DNA of 64,000 nucleotides from Neonectria sp. B-13 (Eukaryota > Ascomycota > Sordariomycetes > Hypocreales > Nectriaceae): positions 682,001 through 746,000 of the forward strand of contig NOKP01000002.1 of the NCBI GenBank assembly GCA_002682825.1, written 5' to 3'. Below are positions 21,909 through 33,300 of the stretch, one piece after another; the stretch's first letter is position 1; every line of letters starts with the position of its first letter. Position numbers and translations under genes: made by a program. The notes under the pieces are model-generated. The model saw nothing but the letters and a program-made list of their open reading frames with translations. It was not told the origin of the DNA and did no database searches.

Positions 21909-22862
21909 CTATCTCCGAGCTGACTTCTCATAACTTGCACACGCGCCTGGCTGTTGGAAAATCCGGGAAACCCCCTTCCCTTCAGGATTCAGACTATGAG
22001 TCTGAAAGTCCTTCAAATCCAAGGTCTTCTCTGCCCAGGATACTGCCTCAGCGAGAGCGGAAAAACTCCATTCATCAACATATTTGTGGCCAAGCAGAAG
22101 AGCGAAATTATTCATGCGTCCAGCCAGACGGGGATGGTCGTTGGGTGTGTGCTTCACGACCAGGCGAGCGATGCGAATGGCCTGGTCAATGTCAGATGCG
22201 TCTCCCAGACGTAAGTATCGCTGGCCAAGATAACATCCAAGGTTGTTCTGACACTGAAGAACTGTTTCGGTTTCAACACGGTGACCAGGCTCTGTATATA
22301 ACCTTCTGTTGGGTAGGGGGAAGGAGGCCGTATTGTATTGAGTCGTCGGTACTTGGTGGAATGTCGTATCAGGATCTTGGTTTTCATCAGACGCGGCCGG
22401 CCTCAGATACTCGTAATCCCGAAATTTAGCTGTCAGACGTCCAGAATAGTCGGTGGGGAGGTCAACAGGCTCATGATCCTCCATTATCGCCTTTGGCGCT
22501 ACGTCAATGGCCATGGTAAGGTCCTCAATTGCCCCATCCCAGTGGTACCGCGCGTAGAGAAGCTCTCCGGCAACAAGTGCCCAATTAACGCGTTGAGCAG
22601 CAGGACCAAGTGTTGCTTGTTTGTGGGCTTCGGCGATGCGGTGATCGATGCTCTTACCGAGTGGGTGAGAATAATCACCCTCGAAATGGCCAGTATTCTG
22701 GAGCTGATCCAGATCCACGCTGGTATTTTTAGCGGGGGTTTCAATCTCAAGTTGGCGCAAGAAAGCGTTGTCGTTGTCTGGTCGCCTCCGTCGGTATTTG
22801 GGCGCAGTGTCATCCTGCACTGCTTCCCTTGAGATGGGCCAAGACCCAAGCACGGATTGCAT
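21909..22862 (-). pseudogene. N-terminal TPR part of a TPR-CHAT protein
   Basis: Minus-strand frame of 317 codons. After a low-complexity start it contains helical tetratricopeptide repeats of the fungal TPR-CHAT type: QCQNNLGCYLGQRYLRLG, DASDIDQAIRIARLVVKHTP, NDHPRLAGRMNNFALLLGHK and ALAEAVSWAEKTLDL. Similarity stops near 22005, and the last about 30 codons look unrelated, ending at a stop at 21909. Typical TPR-CHAT proteins have many more repeats followed by CHAT. The CHAT part of such a protein lies downstream on the same strand at 17776-16883, so the two pieces may be halves of one gene separated by the flavoprotein/regulator segment, with most of the solenoid deleted. Otherwise they are two independently truncated relatives. 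Confidence 0.7.
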
Positions 22863-23782
22863 CTTGGTGAATCTGCGACCCTGAGAAGCTTGTGGGTAAA
22901 TATAGTCGTGACTGGAATGGGAGGAAATACAGTAGGTTGAGAAGTCGGCAGTGTGTTTAGAGGATGGCTAGGATCATTTAGCTTGAATGAGTCGAGTTAG
23001 AGGTTGGAAGCAAATTGATGATACCGCCTTTTATCTTCAAAGGCTGGGCTTGAGAGAAGCTGAAATGCTTAATCGAGGGGTATCAAAGCTGAGGGTCCCC
23101 GGCGCTTCGGGCATGCTCAGGACGCCTCAAAATCAGCCACTTCGTCTCAGCAAAATTGCGCAACCGGAGTTTCACAGACTACTCCGTACAGAGGCCGTTT
23201 TTGAAGACCCCAAGTACCTAGAAAAACTAATGGTGAAAAGTTCTTATCTCATTTGGGGGCTGACTTGCTGGCCGTGCTCCATTGACCTCCCCTTTGGAAA
23301 AACTCACCACTCATAGACAACAAAGCTGCGACAGGTGGCGTCGACTAGTTAAGGGTTTTGTTGATGGCGGCAGAAGAGTTTACTGTGAGGGTGTGGCACG
23401 ATTGGACGATAGCACGCCAAGGAGAGCCGAAGGGAATCTACGGCATAAGCCGCATTCAACTGTCTCAGTTGAAGCAATGAAAGATTATTTCGGGAACAGG
23501 TGAGCGGCAACTTTGGGGGTCAACCGCTTTAAATGGATGATAAATGTAGTATAGGCGGGTATTCTCATACCTATGAATAGATTCGTCATGTTCCGGGCTA
23601 AGAAAGAGGCTGTTGCGTAGGGAGCTGAACTATTTGGCACCCAATTGTTGTCAAGGCTGTAGCCAACAGCAAGCTTCATCAGGCGGACCGAAAAAATCTT
23701 TCCATAAATAAATATTACTCTATTCTCCCTTCTGGTAGTATTTTAGCAATTCCTTAGATCATCCCTACTACACTCTTTCCAC
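22863..23782. other. intergenic, nothing recognised
   Basis: Short frames without features. The last about 80 bp would be the promoter of the caspase-like gene; no TATA box was assigned. Confidence 0.35.
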
Positions 23783-25676
23783 ATGTCACTTCCACACTCC
23801 CAACAGCGTTTTGCACTTCTCATCGGCATCGATCGTTATCCACGAGATGGCAAACAAACCTATCGCAAAGAGCACGCGGATGACCTCCGAGGCTGCGTCA
23901 ACGACGTCAACGACGTCAAGAAGGTCCTTCAAGATAACTTTAAAGTGCACAATCCGATTCTTCTCACCTCTCCAATTGCTCGGACTTCCTCTTTTCTGTC
24001 CCCGAGGGAGTCCTCGAACTCCCTGCCGACATTTCATAACATCAAGAAGGAGTTTGAGAGAATCTACACCAAATCTCGAGCTGGTGGCGTGTTCTACTTT
24101 CACTTTTCCGGCCACGGCGCCCTCCTAAATCGGACAACTGGCTCTCCAGCCGGACGAACCAAAGATCCATCCCTTCTTACAGTCGACTTTTGCACCGACA
24201 AGTCTGCAATTCGCGGATGGGAACTCAACCAGTGGGTCCTGATACTCGTCACTCTCGACAGCTGTTACTCTGGTGGTTCATGGCGACGTGGGCATCGGCC
24301 TCGCACCCCAATGAAGGAAGTGGGACGAAGATCTCGACGATCAATACAACCAGATCATACAACCGCTCTCTGTGGAGTCAACAGACAGGAAGTCTGAGCT
24401 GCCAAAGTCTTGGGCCGTCAATCCAGATGGTTTCACAGTGATGGCAGCCTGCGACTTTGATGAATCAGCAACGGAGACGAAATTCAACGGCGAGATATGT
24501 GGTGTTTTCACATATGAACTTGGCAAGCTCCTACAAGAATCTCAATCGCGCACCGTTCTACCCACTTATCGTATTCTTTGCGATAAAATAACGTGAAGCC
24601 TTGGCTCAAACCATCAGACTCCGCAAGTATTTGGTCGGGATAGGCTTGGGTTCCTCGATAGTTACGAGCCCTTCATGTTGTGCCCTATCCTCGCAGGTGT
24701 TGATGGAGATGAGATCATCATTCCAATGGGGAGGTCACATGGCGTGCATACTCAAACCGAATTCAAAGATTTCCATGCCCCACGCAACACCATCTTTCAA
24801 GTTCATGACATCAACGACTGGAAATGCCACGCGACTTGTATATCTGGGTCCCCACCAAACTCGAGCGAGGACACACTTGAAGTTGTTCCATCGAGATGGG
24901 GCTTGGGAGGAGAGGCTTTTCAGGTCTACGTCGCTATGACTCTGGATAGTGCTTTCAAGAAGTCCCTGCGCCAGAGACTCAGGGACTTGCTCGCAGGCAC
25001 TATTGAAGTGGTTGAAATTGACCAATTCTCGATTCCCGCAGAGGACACGTTCACTTTAACTCGACGCGGTACCGATGGCGTTGATATCCGCGGACCATCG
25101 TCACTGCTTGGTTACACTGGACCGCTACGAGGTTTGGACCTTCGGGGCGCTGATCATGTTCAGGTCGCAGAGAGATCTGCTGCAGCGCTTGCGCATTTAG
25201 TGCGGTTTAAGCAGGTCTTATTTAACATTCCCCAAGCAGCCAGTCAGAGCCGGGCTCCCTTCAAATGGAGTACAGACCACACAGCCGCTGAGATGAGATT
25301 CGACTTTGAGAACATCGGCAGAAATGACCTGTATCTGACGGTGTTCAGTCTAGACTCAGAGTTTAGTGTTGAGAAGCTTTATCCAGCAGATGCGTTTCAC
25401 ACAGTCACAACTCCAGGGTGTCACGTCACTTTCAAGTTTAACTTTTACCACTCCGACGAGATTGTGGCGGCCAAAACTCCAGAACTCGACCCTAAACGAG
25501 AGATCATCCGCGTTATTGTCACAAGCGGTATGAAACGCACATGGAACTGCCTGGAAATGCCAACTGTCTGGCAAGTTGATGAAATGAAAGTAAGGGCTGA
25601 AGGTGGCTTACCACGAAGGGCGCGGTTAGCTGTTGACCAGGATTGGTGGATAGAGGATAAGGAATTCTTTGTATAA
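23783..25676 (+). pseudogene. caspase-like (peptidase C14, metacaspase-type) protein, frameshift plus nonsense
   Basis: ATG at 23783. The p20-like caspase fold is clear: FALLIGIDRYP strand, DLRGCVNDVNDVKKVL, GGVFYFHFSGHG with the catalytic His, RGWELNQW, and VTLDSCYSGG with the catalytic Cys. The loop between NQW and the Cys strand is shorter than I expect for the family. Just after GGSWRR the frame must shift by one base (about 24310-24325) to reach WDEDLDDQYNQ, KSWAVNPDGFTVMAACDFDESA and GEICGVFTYELGKLL. A TGA at 24594-24596 then interrupts the same frame, which continues PQVFGRDRLGFL, ARVDGDE-like AGVDGDEIIIPMGR and a C-terminal beta-rich region to 25676. The TGA could be an Arg CGA changed by one C-to-T. 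The parent is presumably a cytosolic death protease; this copy would be a truncated protease domain at most. Confidence 0.82.
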
Positions 25677-25804
25677 AATATTAAGTAGGAAAAGTGGCAT
25701 GTGAGAGCTGTGATTGTACAGCTTTAACTTATTTCTCGTAATATGGTTATTGTAAGAACTTAGTATATTGGTAATAGGTAGAGCGTTGGCAAAGAAGAAA
25801 GCTA

Positions 25805-26813
25805 CAAGATCCCCGTCGCTATATCAATCTGGAGAGGCGCCAAGAAGGGGCTCCACAAGCCAATGCCAGTCCTTGAGCACATCTGGGGAGAGATCTCGAT
25901 CGACTTCATTATAGACCTACTACCATTTGGAAGGGATAAAGCGACTGGTTGCATGATTATCGCTGATCGCTTGACCACGGGTATAGAGCGAGAGGAATGG
26001 GGACATCCCATCTGAAGCAGATTCAAGTAAGCTCCTGAGATGTCAGTATCCAGTTCATGACATACTGACAGCAATGACTAGTTATAGAGAACCGCAGTTT
26101 GTAAGGGATTTGTGGATGCACTCTTGCAAACTCTCCGGGATTTCACAGCGACTCTCCACAGCACATCACCCTCAGACTGATTGATGGTACTGCAGGGCGT
26201 ATGAATAAGGAGATCAAGAAGAGTATTCGGATTTGGGCAACCTACACTCAGGAGAACTGACTAGACATCTTGCCAGTTACAATGGCGGATATGAACAACC
26301 GTGAAGCATACTAAACAGGCCTAAGCCTATTCTTCTTTATGCATGTCTACCACAGCGAACCGATCCGCCTAGTAGAAGAACACATGATTAAAGAACAGAA
26401 GAAGGAGGGCGAAACTCTCGGCAAGGACTTCATCAAAAAGTTGCAAGACGCTAAAGGAATGGGTTTTCGCCAATACATCCCGCACATCAACCCTAAGGTA
26501 TACGCTAGACGGTTGAGACTATGCGAATCTGAAGAACGTAAAGGCCACAAGATCACAATACCATTGAAGAATCTGGACTGGATATGTGCCAGATATAAAG
26601 TGGTCCGGGAAGTTAGCTGTTACTCCTCAGCTAAATGCACCAGGTCGGATTGACCCAGTCATCTACGTTGACCTGCAACATAAGGCGTAAGGAAGCCTAC
26701 GTGAGAACCTATTGTAAACCTGCAACCTACCACCCAGTGAAAACTCTGGCGTAAGAACCATAAAGGGAGCCGCGAGTAGCTCTCAACTCCTTCTCCCGGA
26801 AAGGGAGAGGTAA
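25805..26813 (+). mobile_element. Ty3/gypsy-type retrotransposon remnant (integrase, 3' end of pol)
   Basis: Broken frames on the plus strand match a gypsy-type integrase: HIWGEISIDFIIDLLPFG then MIIADRLTTG near 25877-25985, RLSTAHHPQTD near 26150-26185, then the C-terminal part (EPIRLVEEHM, LKNLDWICARYKVVREV, GRIDPVIYVDL) ending with a stop near 26690. Numerous frameshifts and stops rule out function. It is followed by a purine-rich tract AAGGGAGAGGTAA at 26801-26813, a good polypurine tract immediately before an LTR-like TGTCACG start. No reverse transcriptase or gag was found upstream, where the caspase-like gene ends at 25676. Confidence 0.85.
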
Positions 26814-26970
26814 TGTCACGGGACAGGGCCCATATCCTTGCGGCCGAGCCGCAAGGCGTACTCCCTTGAGGCACGTGGGATCCCTCCAGGTTCCGTCTTG
26901 AGTGGTGCCATCTCATCAAAAGTTCAGCTTAGGGTTGGCCCGGCGTCGGCCGAGCCGAGGTATCAACACT
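26814..26970 (+). mobile_element. probable 3' LTR start of the gypsy remnant
   Basis: Begins TGTCACGGGACAGGGC directly after the polypurine tract. It contains a perfect 9-bp hairpin at 26836-26856 (CCTTGCGGC / loop CGA / GCCGCAAGG), a structure often seen in fungal gypsy LTRs. The 3' boundary is not determined; I see no second LTR or target duplication. Confidence 0.5.
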
Positions 26971-27846
26971 AGGCCCTGGCCTGTAACAAGTAGTAACGCA
27001 TGCAACATTCAGTGCTATACCATTGCAGAAAACACCTACCAACCCTGGCCTAATACTGTACGAAGGGAATGACTGCATATCAGTTGGTTGATGTCCAACC
27101 GTATTCCACCAGATAAGTAATATTTCAGTGTGGTAATATTCCCAATCTCGGGGTTGCCGCATACCCGTAGCATGGGAGGGCTGGAATACGACGGATGAAA
27201 TGCAGGACCACCATGTAGCGTATGTGTCACCATCGTATCCCGATTCGTGCAGGGCAAAGTTGATCCTTGCTTTACAAGTGGAACTCTGAACCAACTGCAT
27301 AAAACCAGCCATCCCGCCCCTCCCAGCCCAAAAAGTTCCAAGTAATTCTCGATCTTTTGTTGGTTTGAACTCGCGTATCTATCTCATTCTGGTGACAAAA
27401 ACGTGCTTCCTCTTCCAGCTAGCAGGTACAGCGGGAATTACCTGTGGTTGTTGATTTGTTATTTACCCCTTACTGGGATGATTCCACTTTTGGCGCCCTC
27501 CGTTGCTGCTCGTCCCCGAAGGATGCATAACAATCAGGCGAACGCAGCGTCACATGGCGTAGGACGGATCACATTTCAGAAATAGTAGGCTGATTTCAGA
27601 GCCCGCCTGCAATATTTTCTGCGTGAAAAGCCTGTCGTGCCTTGTCAATATGCATGCCAACCAACACAAAATACATAACCAACTATCACAACAAACATCC
27701 AACAAATTTTGATGGCAAGGAGGCCTCCGCCCAGGCAAATCTAACTTGCCGTTCCACGCTACTTTTGTTTATCGGGGTCACCGAGCTAAACATTCGTTCA
27801 GTTCATTGCCGGAACCATTATATTTCTGCAGTATAGAGGAGAATAG
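26971..27846. other. intergenic / possible LTR remainder
   Basis: No supported gene. A 60-codon plus-strand frame at 27403-27585 begins with a hydrophobic stretch (LWLLICYLPLTGMIPLLAPS) resembling a signal anchor, but nothing supports expression. Confidence 0.35.
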
Positions 27847-29425
27847 CTAGTCTAACTCGGCCGATCTCGTCGCAATAAACGCCATGAACTCCGGCCAGCT
27901 CTGTTAGTACAGACAAAAGATTTGGTATCTTGCAATGTGGTAATAAAATACGCAAAGAACGAAAAAGAATGAAATACCATATCTAGAGCAACTTCCATCT
28001 GCCCGCACAGTGTCATTCGCTCTGTGGTATTCGGGTAACTCTTGTCAATCTCATACTCTGAGAGCAGCCACTCAGTCGCAGCTACGAGACTCGCTGGCCG
28101 GCTTTGAACAAAATGGGGCATTGTAGACTTTACAAGGCTCTCGATTTCCTTGACATAGAGGGATGCATAAAGGGGCCTCACATTAGCAGAATATTTGGAG
28201 TGGTGAGATGGTAGGTACGTAGAGGAAAGGAAGGCTAGTCAACTTTACTTACCAGTTGCTTCCCACATGCTCGCGTAGAGGCCTCGAGACTCCCATCGCG
28301 GCCACTGGGTACTGCTCTCCTACAGCTGTTGTAGCAACGCCTTCAGACGGCAGCTACCGCTGGAGCACTGCACAATGGCGGGGACGCTGCCCTTTCAAAC
28401 GGGCCGGTATGGTAAGCCACAGCCATCTCGTCGAAGTTGTGAAATCCAGAAGTCCGCATGGTTTCGAGCACCATAGTAACTCGTCGCGTAAGGTCCACCG
28501 CAAATGAGCTAGGTCCAACAGGCTTGCTGGTCCCTGACGACGAGGACTCTCGCGGCATGGCGATGGATGTCAGTTTTGGCGAGAGTCCTGTAGGCGGAGG
28601 TGTACGTTTGCGCCAGTTGGAGGAAGATGCCTCTGTAATAAACACGGTGTAAGGGGATGGTGGGTACTATCCAGCACGACTGTTTCCTTGGTCGGCCTAG
28701 AGATGATGTTGGCTTGACTCGTTATATGAAATACACCTAATTAGTCCATGTAGCTCGACGGAGAGATTGCTGATCGAATACAGTAAGGAGGGGACATGAT
28801 GGAGTAGTTAAGGAAATAAAGTACGAACTTAAACCCGGAGAAACTGTGCCGACCAAGCGGCTCGTGGAGAGGCTGGTGTGATGGTGGTGGCATATCATAA
28901 GGATGATGCTCATGCAGGATTTGATGATTTTGATGCTGCTGGAATTGGTATTGCAGTGAAGCCGTCTCATCCATGACCTGGGCACGCATCCTTTTTTGGT
29001 GGCCAGAGGCCAGAGCAAGAGCATGTTGTTGGGCCGGTTGACTGAATAAACATCATGTCAGTTCCGGCTGAAGCGGGTCCCAGGTCTTCTCGAAGCCAAG
29101 GCTGGTCGTGCTTGGACAGCATATCGTCAGCCAGAAATAGGTTTTTCATATCCGTGCATGCCTGTGGGGTAGTTGGGAGAGAAAGCGGATGGCTTGAGGC
29201 GAAAGTCTGAGAGTCGATGTAATCTACCAAAGTAGTTGACCTGGCGCCAACCGATGCGGCTTCCTGCTGGCTTGAATGCCCTCTTTAGCTTTGCGACCTG
29301 TTTTGAACTAACGGATGAGTCGATCTTCCCGCGTTACGTGTGTGCAAGTACATACGATGATTCCGCTGTGATATTCTGTTCTGGATTCCGCATCAACTCT
29401 TGGTCAGCCATGATGGGCAGTAGAT
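27847..29425 (-). pseudogene. decayed regulator-like gene (possible fungal bZIP-family relative)
   Basis: Minus-strand exons are readable but broken. A first exon from an ATG near 29412 (MADQELMRNPEQ) is followed by a GTATGT donor. Later comes a Gln/His-rich region (QYQFQQHQNHQ), then LTRRVTMVLETMRTSGFHNFDEMAVAY. A one-base shift at about 28405 leads to GSVPAIVQCSSGSCRLKALLQQL, a TAG stop, and ESSTQWPRWESRGLYASM. The next exon has MPHFVQSRPASLVAATEWLLSEYEID, and the last, after a TACTAAC-AG acceptor, SWPEFMAFIATRSAELD, ending at 27847. Layout and phrasing resemble a family of fungal transcriptional regulators annotated as bZIP-like, but no basic-leucine zipper is visible here. The TAG could derive from CAG by C-to-T. 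The family assignment is weak; the decayed-gene call is firmer. Confidence 0.5.
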
Positions 29426-30302
29426 TGCAGTGCCGAGACTTATGATCAAGGTTCATTTGTGAGGATCATGTTTTGCTTCTCACCGTCTTCTTTGTACAGC
29501 TCTCGGACTGTTCGACAGGCCTGACTTTCTTCTGGCAGTTTTTGGTGATTGTCCTGCTCCCAAGAACGTACTAAATAAACTTGAAAGTAACTGAATTCAG
29601 TGACCATGAGGCAACCTCGGTGCTATATTTAGAGCTTCCCGCTACGCATCGTAGTCTGTGGGACCTCAAATTGACTTTTAGTGGGTGGTTGGATAGATGT
29701 AATAACATTGAGTGATCCTGTACCTTCTTCAAACCCTGCGTACTTGTATTTTCTGGCTTGACCACGGTGGATTAATGGGCCATCCCAATTTTCTACCTCG
29801 CATCTTACTCGGAACTTCGGGTCCTTCTGTCCAAGTGATCGGTGATTTCATGTATGCAGCACCACTATTAACGTTTAATGAAGTGATCTGACATCTGTGA
29901 CGTGTAGACCAAGTGTACACAGTCAAGCCCATCCCATGCCCCCCTGTTGCCCACCCTGGGCCAACCCTGGGCCAACCCCTGCAAGTTGTCGTAATGGCTT
30001 CATGCAGGTTAGTCGTTACACTGGTAGGGCTTTCTTAAAAAGGAAGGTTATTATATGCAGGCGGCTATCCGGCGTGACTTCCTACTGGCATTTTTTGCTG
30101 ATTGTCCCACTCCAAAAATACATGCCATGGAGACTTGAATGTGATTGGAATTAGTGATAGAGCGTACTAAATACGCCATTCACTCCCAAAATCCAGAATC
30201 AACCAAGACATTTAGCTCTTTCTTTGTTGTTTTGGTAATACTGAGCGAATTCACCTTGAACCCTAATCTTCCACGTCTGCCAAATCCAAGATCAGGACCA
30301 AG
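29426..30302. other. intergenic with a weak internal duplication
   Basis: No gene. A block of about 45 bp around 29526-29572 resembles 30075-30122 (both contain CTGGCANTTTTTGSTGATTGTCC), suggesting a decayed small repeat. The ABC transporter promoter lies at the right end. Confidence 0.4.
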
Positions 30303-33300
30303 ATGCCCTTCACTACTGGCGAGGATAACTTGCTGCAGATGAACGAAGAGCACTTCGACTTCAACATACAGTTCGAGCAGCTTTTCTTCTCCATCATACC
30401 GTCGGGATTGTTTATCATAACATCATTATGGCGTACACTTTCCCAGGCACGCAAGCCCACCGTAGTCAATGCTCCTTTTTTTCAACTCATCAAATTGGTA
30501 CGCTGTTACATCTTGCAGCATCAATTCAATGCGCTGCTACTTACAATGCCTTAGGCTGCCATCATGGTCTATGTCGGACTCGAGCTCACACTGCTGATTC
30601 TGGTTGCCATTGGGTCTTTCCATGTAACCAGTATCTTCATGGCTTCCTCGGTTCTCAAGCTTGTGGCCGCCCTGTTCATGATAACCCTGAGCATTGTCGA
30701 CCACAGCAGAAGCCCAAGGCCGTCGGTACTTCTGAACAGTTACTTGTTTCTGACTCTTCTACTCGACATTGCCCAGGCACGAACGCTCTTTCTATTGTCA
30801 GATGACAAGCCCGAGACCACATACAGCACCATCTTCACTGCTTCTACAGCTTTCAAGGCTGGCATTCTACTACTAGAGGCCAAGCGAAAGTCCAAATGGA
30901 TTAGCTGGGATGAAAAAAAGCACAGTCCAGAAGAAAGCAGTGGTGTCTTCTCTCTCGGTGTTCTTTTCTGGCTGAACAACATATTCTTGGATGGTTACAG
31001 GAAAACTCTTGCAATGCGTGACCTCTACCCCCTCGATGTTTCCTTGAACAGCAAGCTGCTTCATGACAAGTTCTCGAACAACATGGATTACACCAAGCTA
31101 AAGGGCGATAAGTTCGGCCTTCTTAAGGTACTGGTGAAGACGCTGATAATCCCTCTCCTGCTTCCTATCCCGTTACGCCTGGCACTACTTGGATTCACGT
31201 TTTGCCAACCGTTTTTCATCGAAAAGCTATTGGAGCACCTCGCCCAGCCTGAGGTCGCAGAGAATGTGGGTTATGGATTCATAGGGGCTAGCATACTGAT
31301 CTACTCAGGAATGGCTATATCGGCGGCTCTCTGCTGGTACGTACAACAGTCGATGAATAATTGGCGATAACTGACATGACGCATGTATACAGGTACCTCC
31401 ATCATCGAATTCGTGCCATGACGAGGTCGATATTGGTCACCGAGACCTTCATCAGAGCCACAGAAGCTCGCATTGGAACCGACGATCACAACGCTGCTCT
31501 GACTTTGATGAGCACCGACATCGAGCGAATTAAGCTGGGCCTCAGGATGGTGCACAATGTGTGGGCTGGCATCATCCAGGCTGCTCTGGCCGCGTGGATG
31601 TTATACATTCGACTCGGGATAGTCTTCGTCGCACCCATCGCAGTTGTTGTTGTCTGCTTCGCCCTTATAGGGATTCTTGTCAGCTTCACGGGGGATTCGC
31701 AGAGGTCCTGGATGACAGGAGTCCAGAAGCGTGTCGGTCTGACAGCCACCGTCATTGGCAGTATGAAGAATTTGAAGATTTCTGGTTTGTTTTCTACCGT
31801 CGGCGAGTTCGTGCAGAGGCTCCGCGTTGAGGAGCTCGTGGCAGGAGCCCGATTTCGAAAGATATTCATCTTGGCCGCCATTTTTGGGTTTACTCCCATG
31901 CTGATCAGCCCGCCATTGACCCTCGCATTCACTCGGGAGACACTGGATACCACGAGAGTATTCACGAGTCTTTCGTTTCTAATGCTATTGACCAACCCAC
32001 TGTCGCAGATCTTTCAATCCATCCCGGAGCTCGTTTCTGGTCTGGCCTGTATAGGCCGAATCCAGGCATTCTTGGAGTGCGAAACCCGCCATGATTTTCG
32101 TCGAGTCCTTGCCGATCAGAAGCGGAATACGGATGAAGTTGGATCGAAGACCGCAGATATATCTGAAGCGGGACTAGATTCTGATTCTGTTGTTGTTAAT
32201 ATTCAGGATGGAAAGTTTGGTTGGGAGGCGGACAAGTTCATCTTGCAAAACGTCAATACTCAGTTCACCAAGTCCTCGCTCACCATGGTCATCGGACAAG
32301 TTGGCTCGGGTAAGTCTACGTTCTGCAAGGCACTGCTTGGTGAAATACCATTCAGCAAAGGCAATGTTATCCTAAGCACCCGCTTCCCTCATGTCGGATT
32401 TTGCGACCAAACCGCCTTTCTTTGGAATGGGAGCATCCGAGATAACATCATAGGATTCTCCTTATTCGACGACAAGAGATACTCTGAAGTCATCCAAGTT
32501 ACAGCTCTAGACTTCGACTTTACCACATTTCCGCAAGGCGACAGAACGAATGTGGGATCGGATGGTATCATACTATCCGGTGGCCAGAAACAACGCGTTT
32601 CCCTCGCGCGCGCTTTGTATTTGCAGTCTGATCTGCTTATACTTGACGACATCTTTAGCGGTTTGGATGCGAATACCGAGCAGCAAGTCTTTCGGCAGGT
32701 CTTTGGCCCCGATGGGCTGCTCCGACAAAGACGCTCTACGGTTGTGCTGTGCACCCACAGCGTGCGGTACCTGCCCATGGCGGATCATGTCATAAGGCTC
32801 GGAGACGGGGGAATAATCGAGCAAGGCGATTATGCCAGCCTGACAGCCCGTAAAGGCTACGTTCAGAGCCTTGGGCTGAGTGACTCTTCCGACAGCAATG
32901 ATGTTGTATCCAAGGAAATGACAACGACGACAGCGACGCCAACGTCGCTAACGACGCCAACCACGACGAGCGTGGCGGATTTGCAGCCGAAACTGCCCAG
33001 CACGAGGACGGCAAACTCAGCTACCCACTCAGAGGATACAGATCAGTTGCGACGAGTAGGCGATAAAACGGTATTCAAGCACTACTTCAAGAGTATGGGG
33101 TTGTTCGTGGCAGCCTGTTGCTTCTTCCTGGCTGCTCTTTGGGGGTTCTTTACGAACTTCCCGACAATTTGTGAGTTAATTGTGTGCGAACAAGACGCAA
33201 TCTGTCACATAAAAGCAAGAAATGCAAGCCGTCTCTGGGGGTTTAGTGGATTAATGTGTCTTTTATCGCAGGGCTTAAATTCTGGACTGACGACGTCTCG

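Noticed and set aside
21797..22429. 210-codon plus-strand frame
   Set aside because: Opposite strand of the TPR fragment; no domain features of its own.
22863..23782. Idea that TPR fragment and caspase-like gene form one divergent operon-like pair
   Set aside because: Both are broken, 920 bp apart, and no shared regulatory motif is visible; only proximity supports it.
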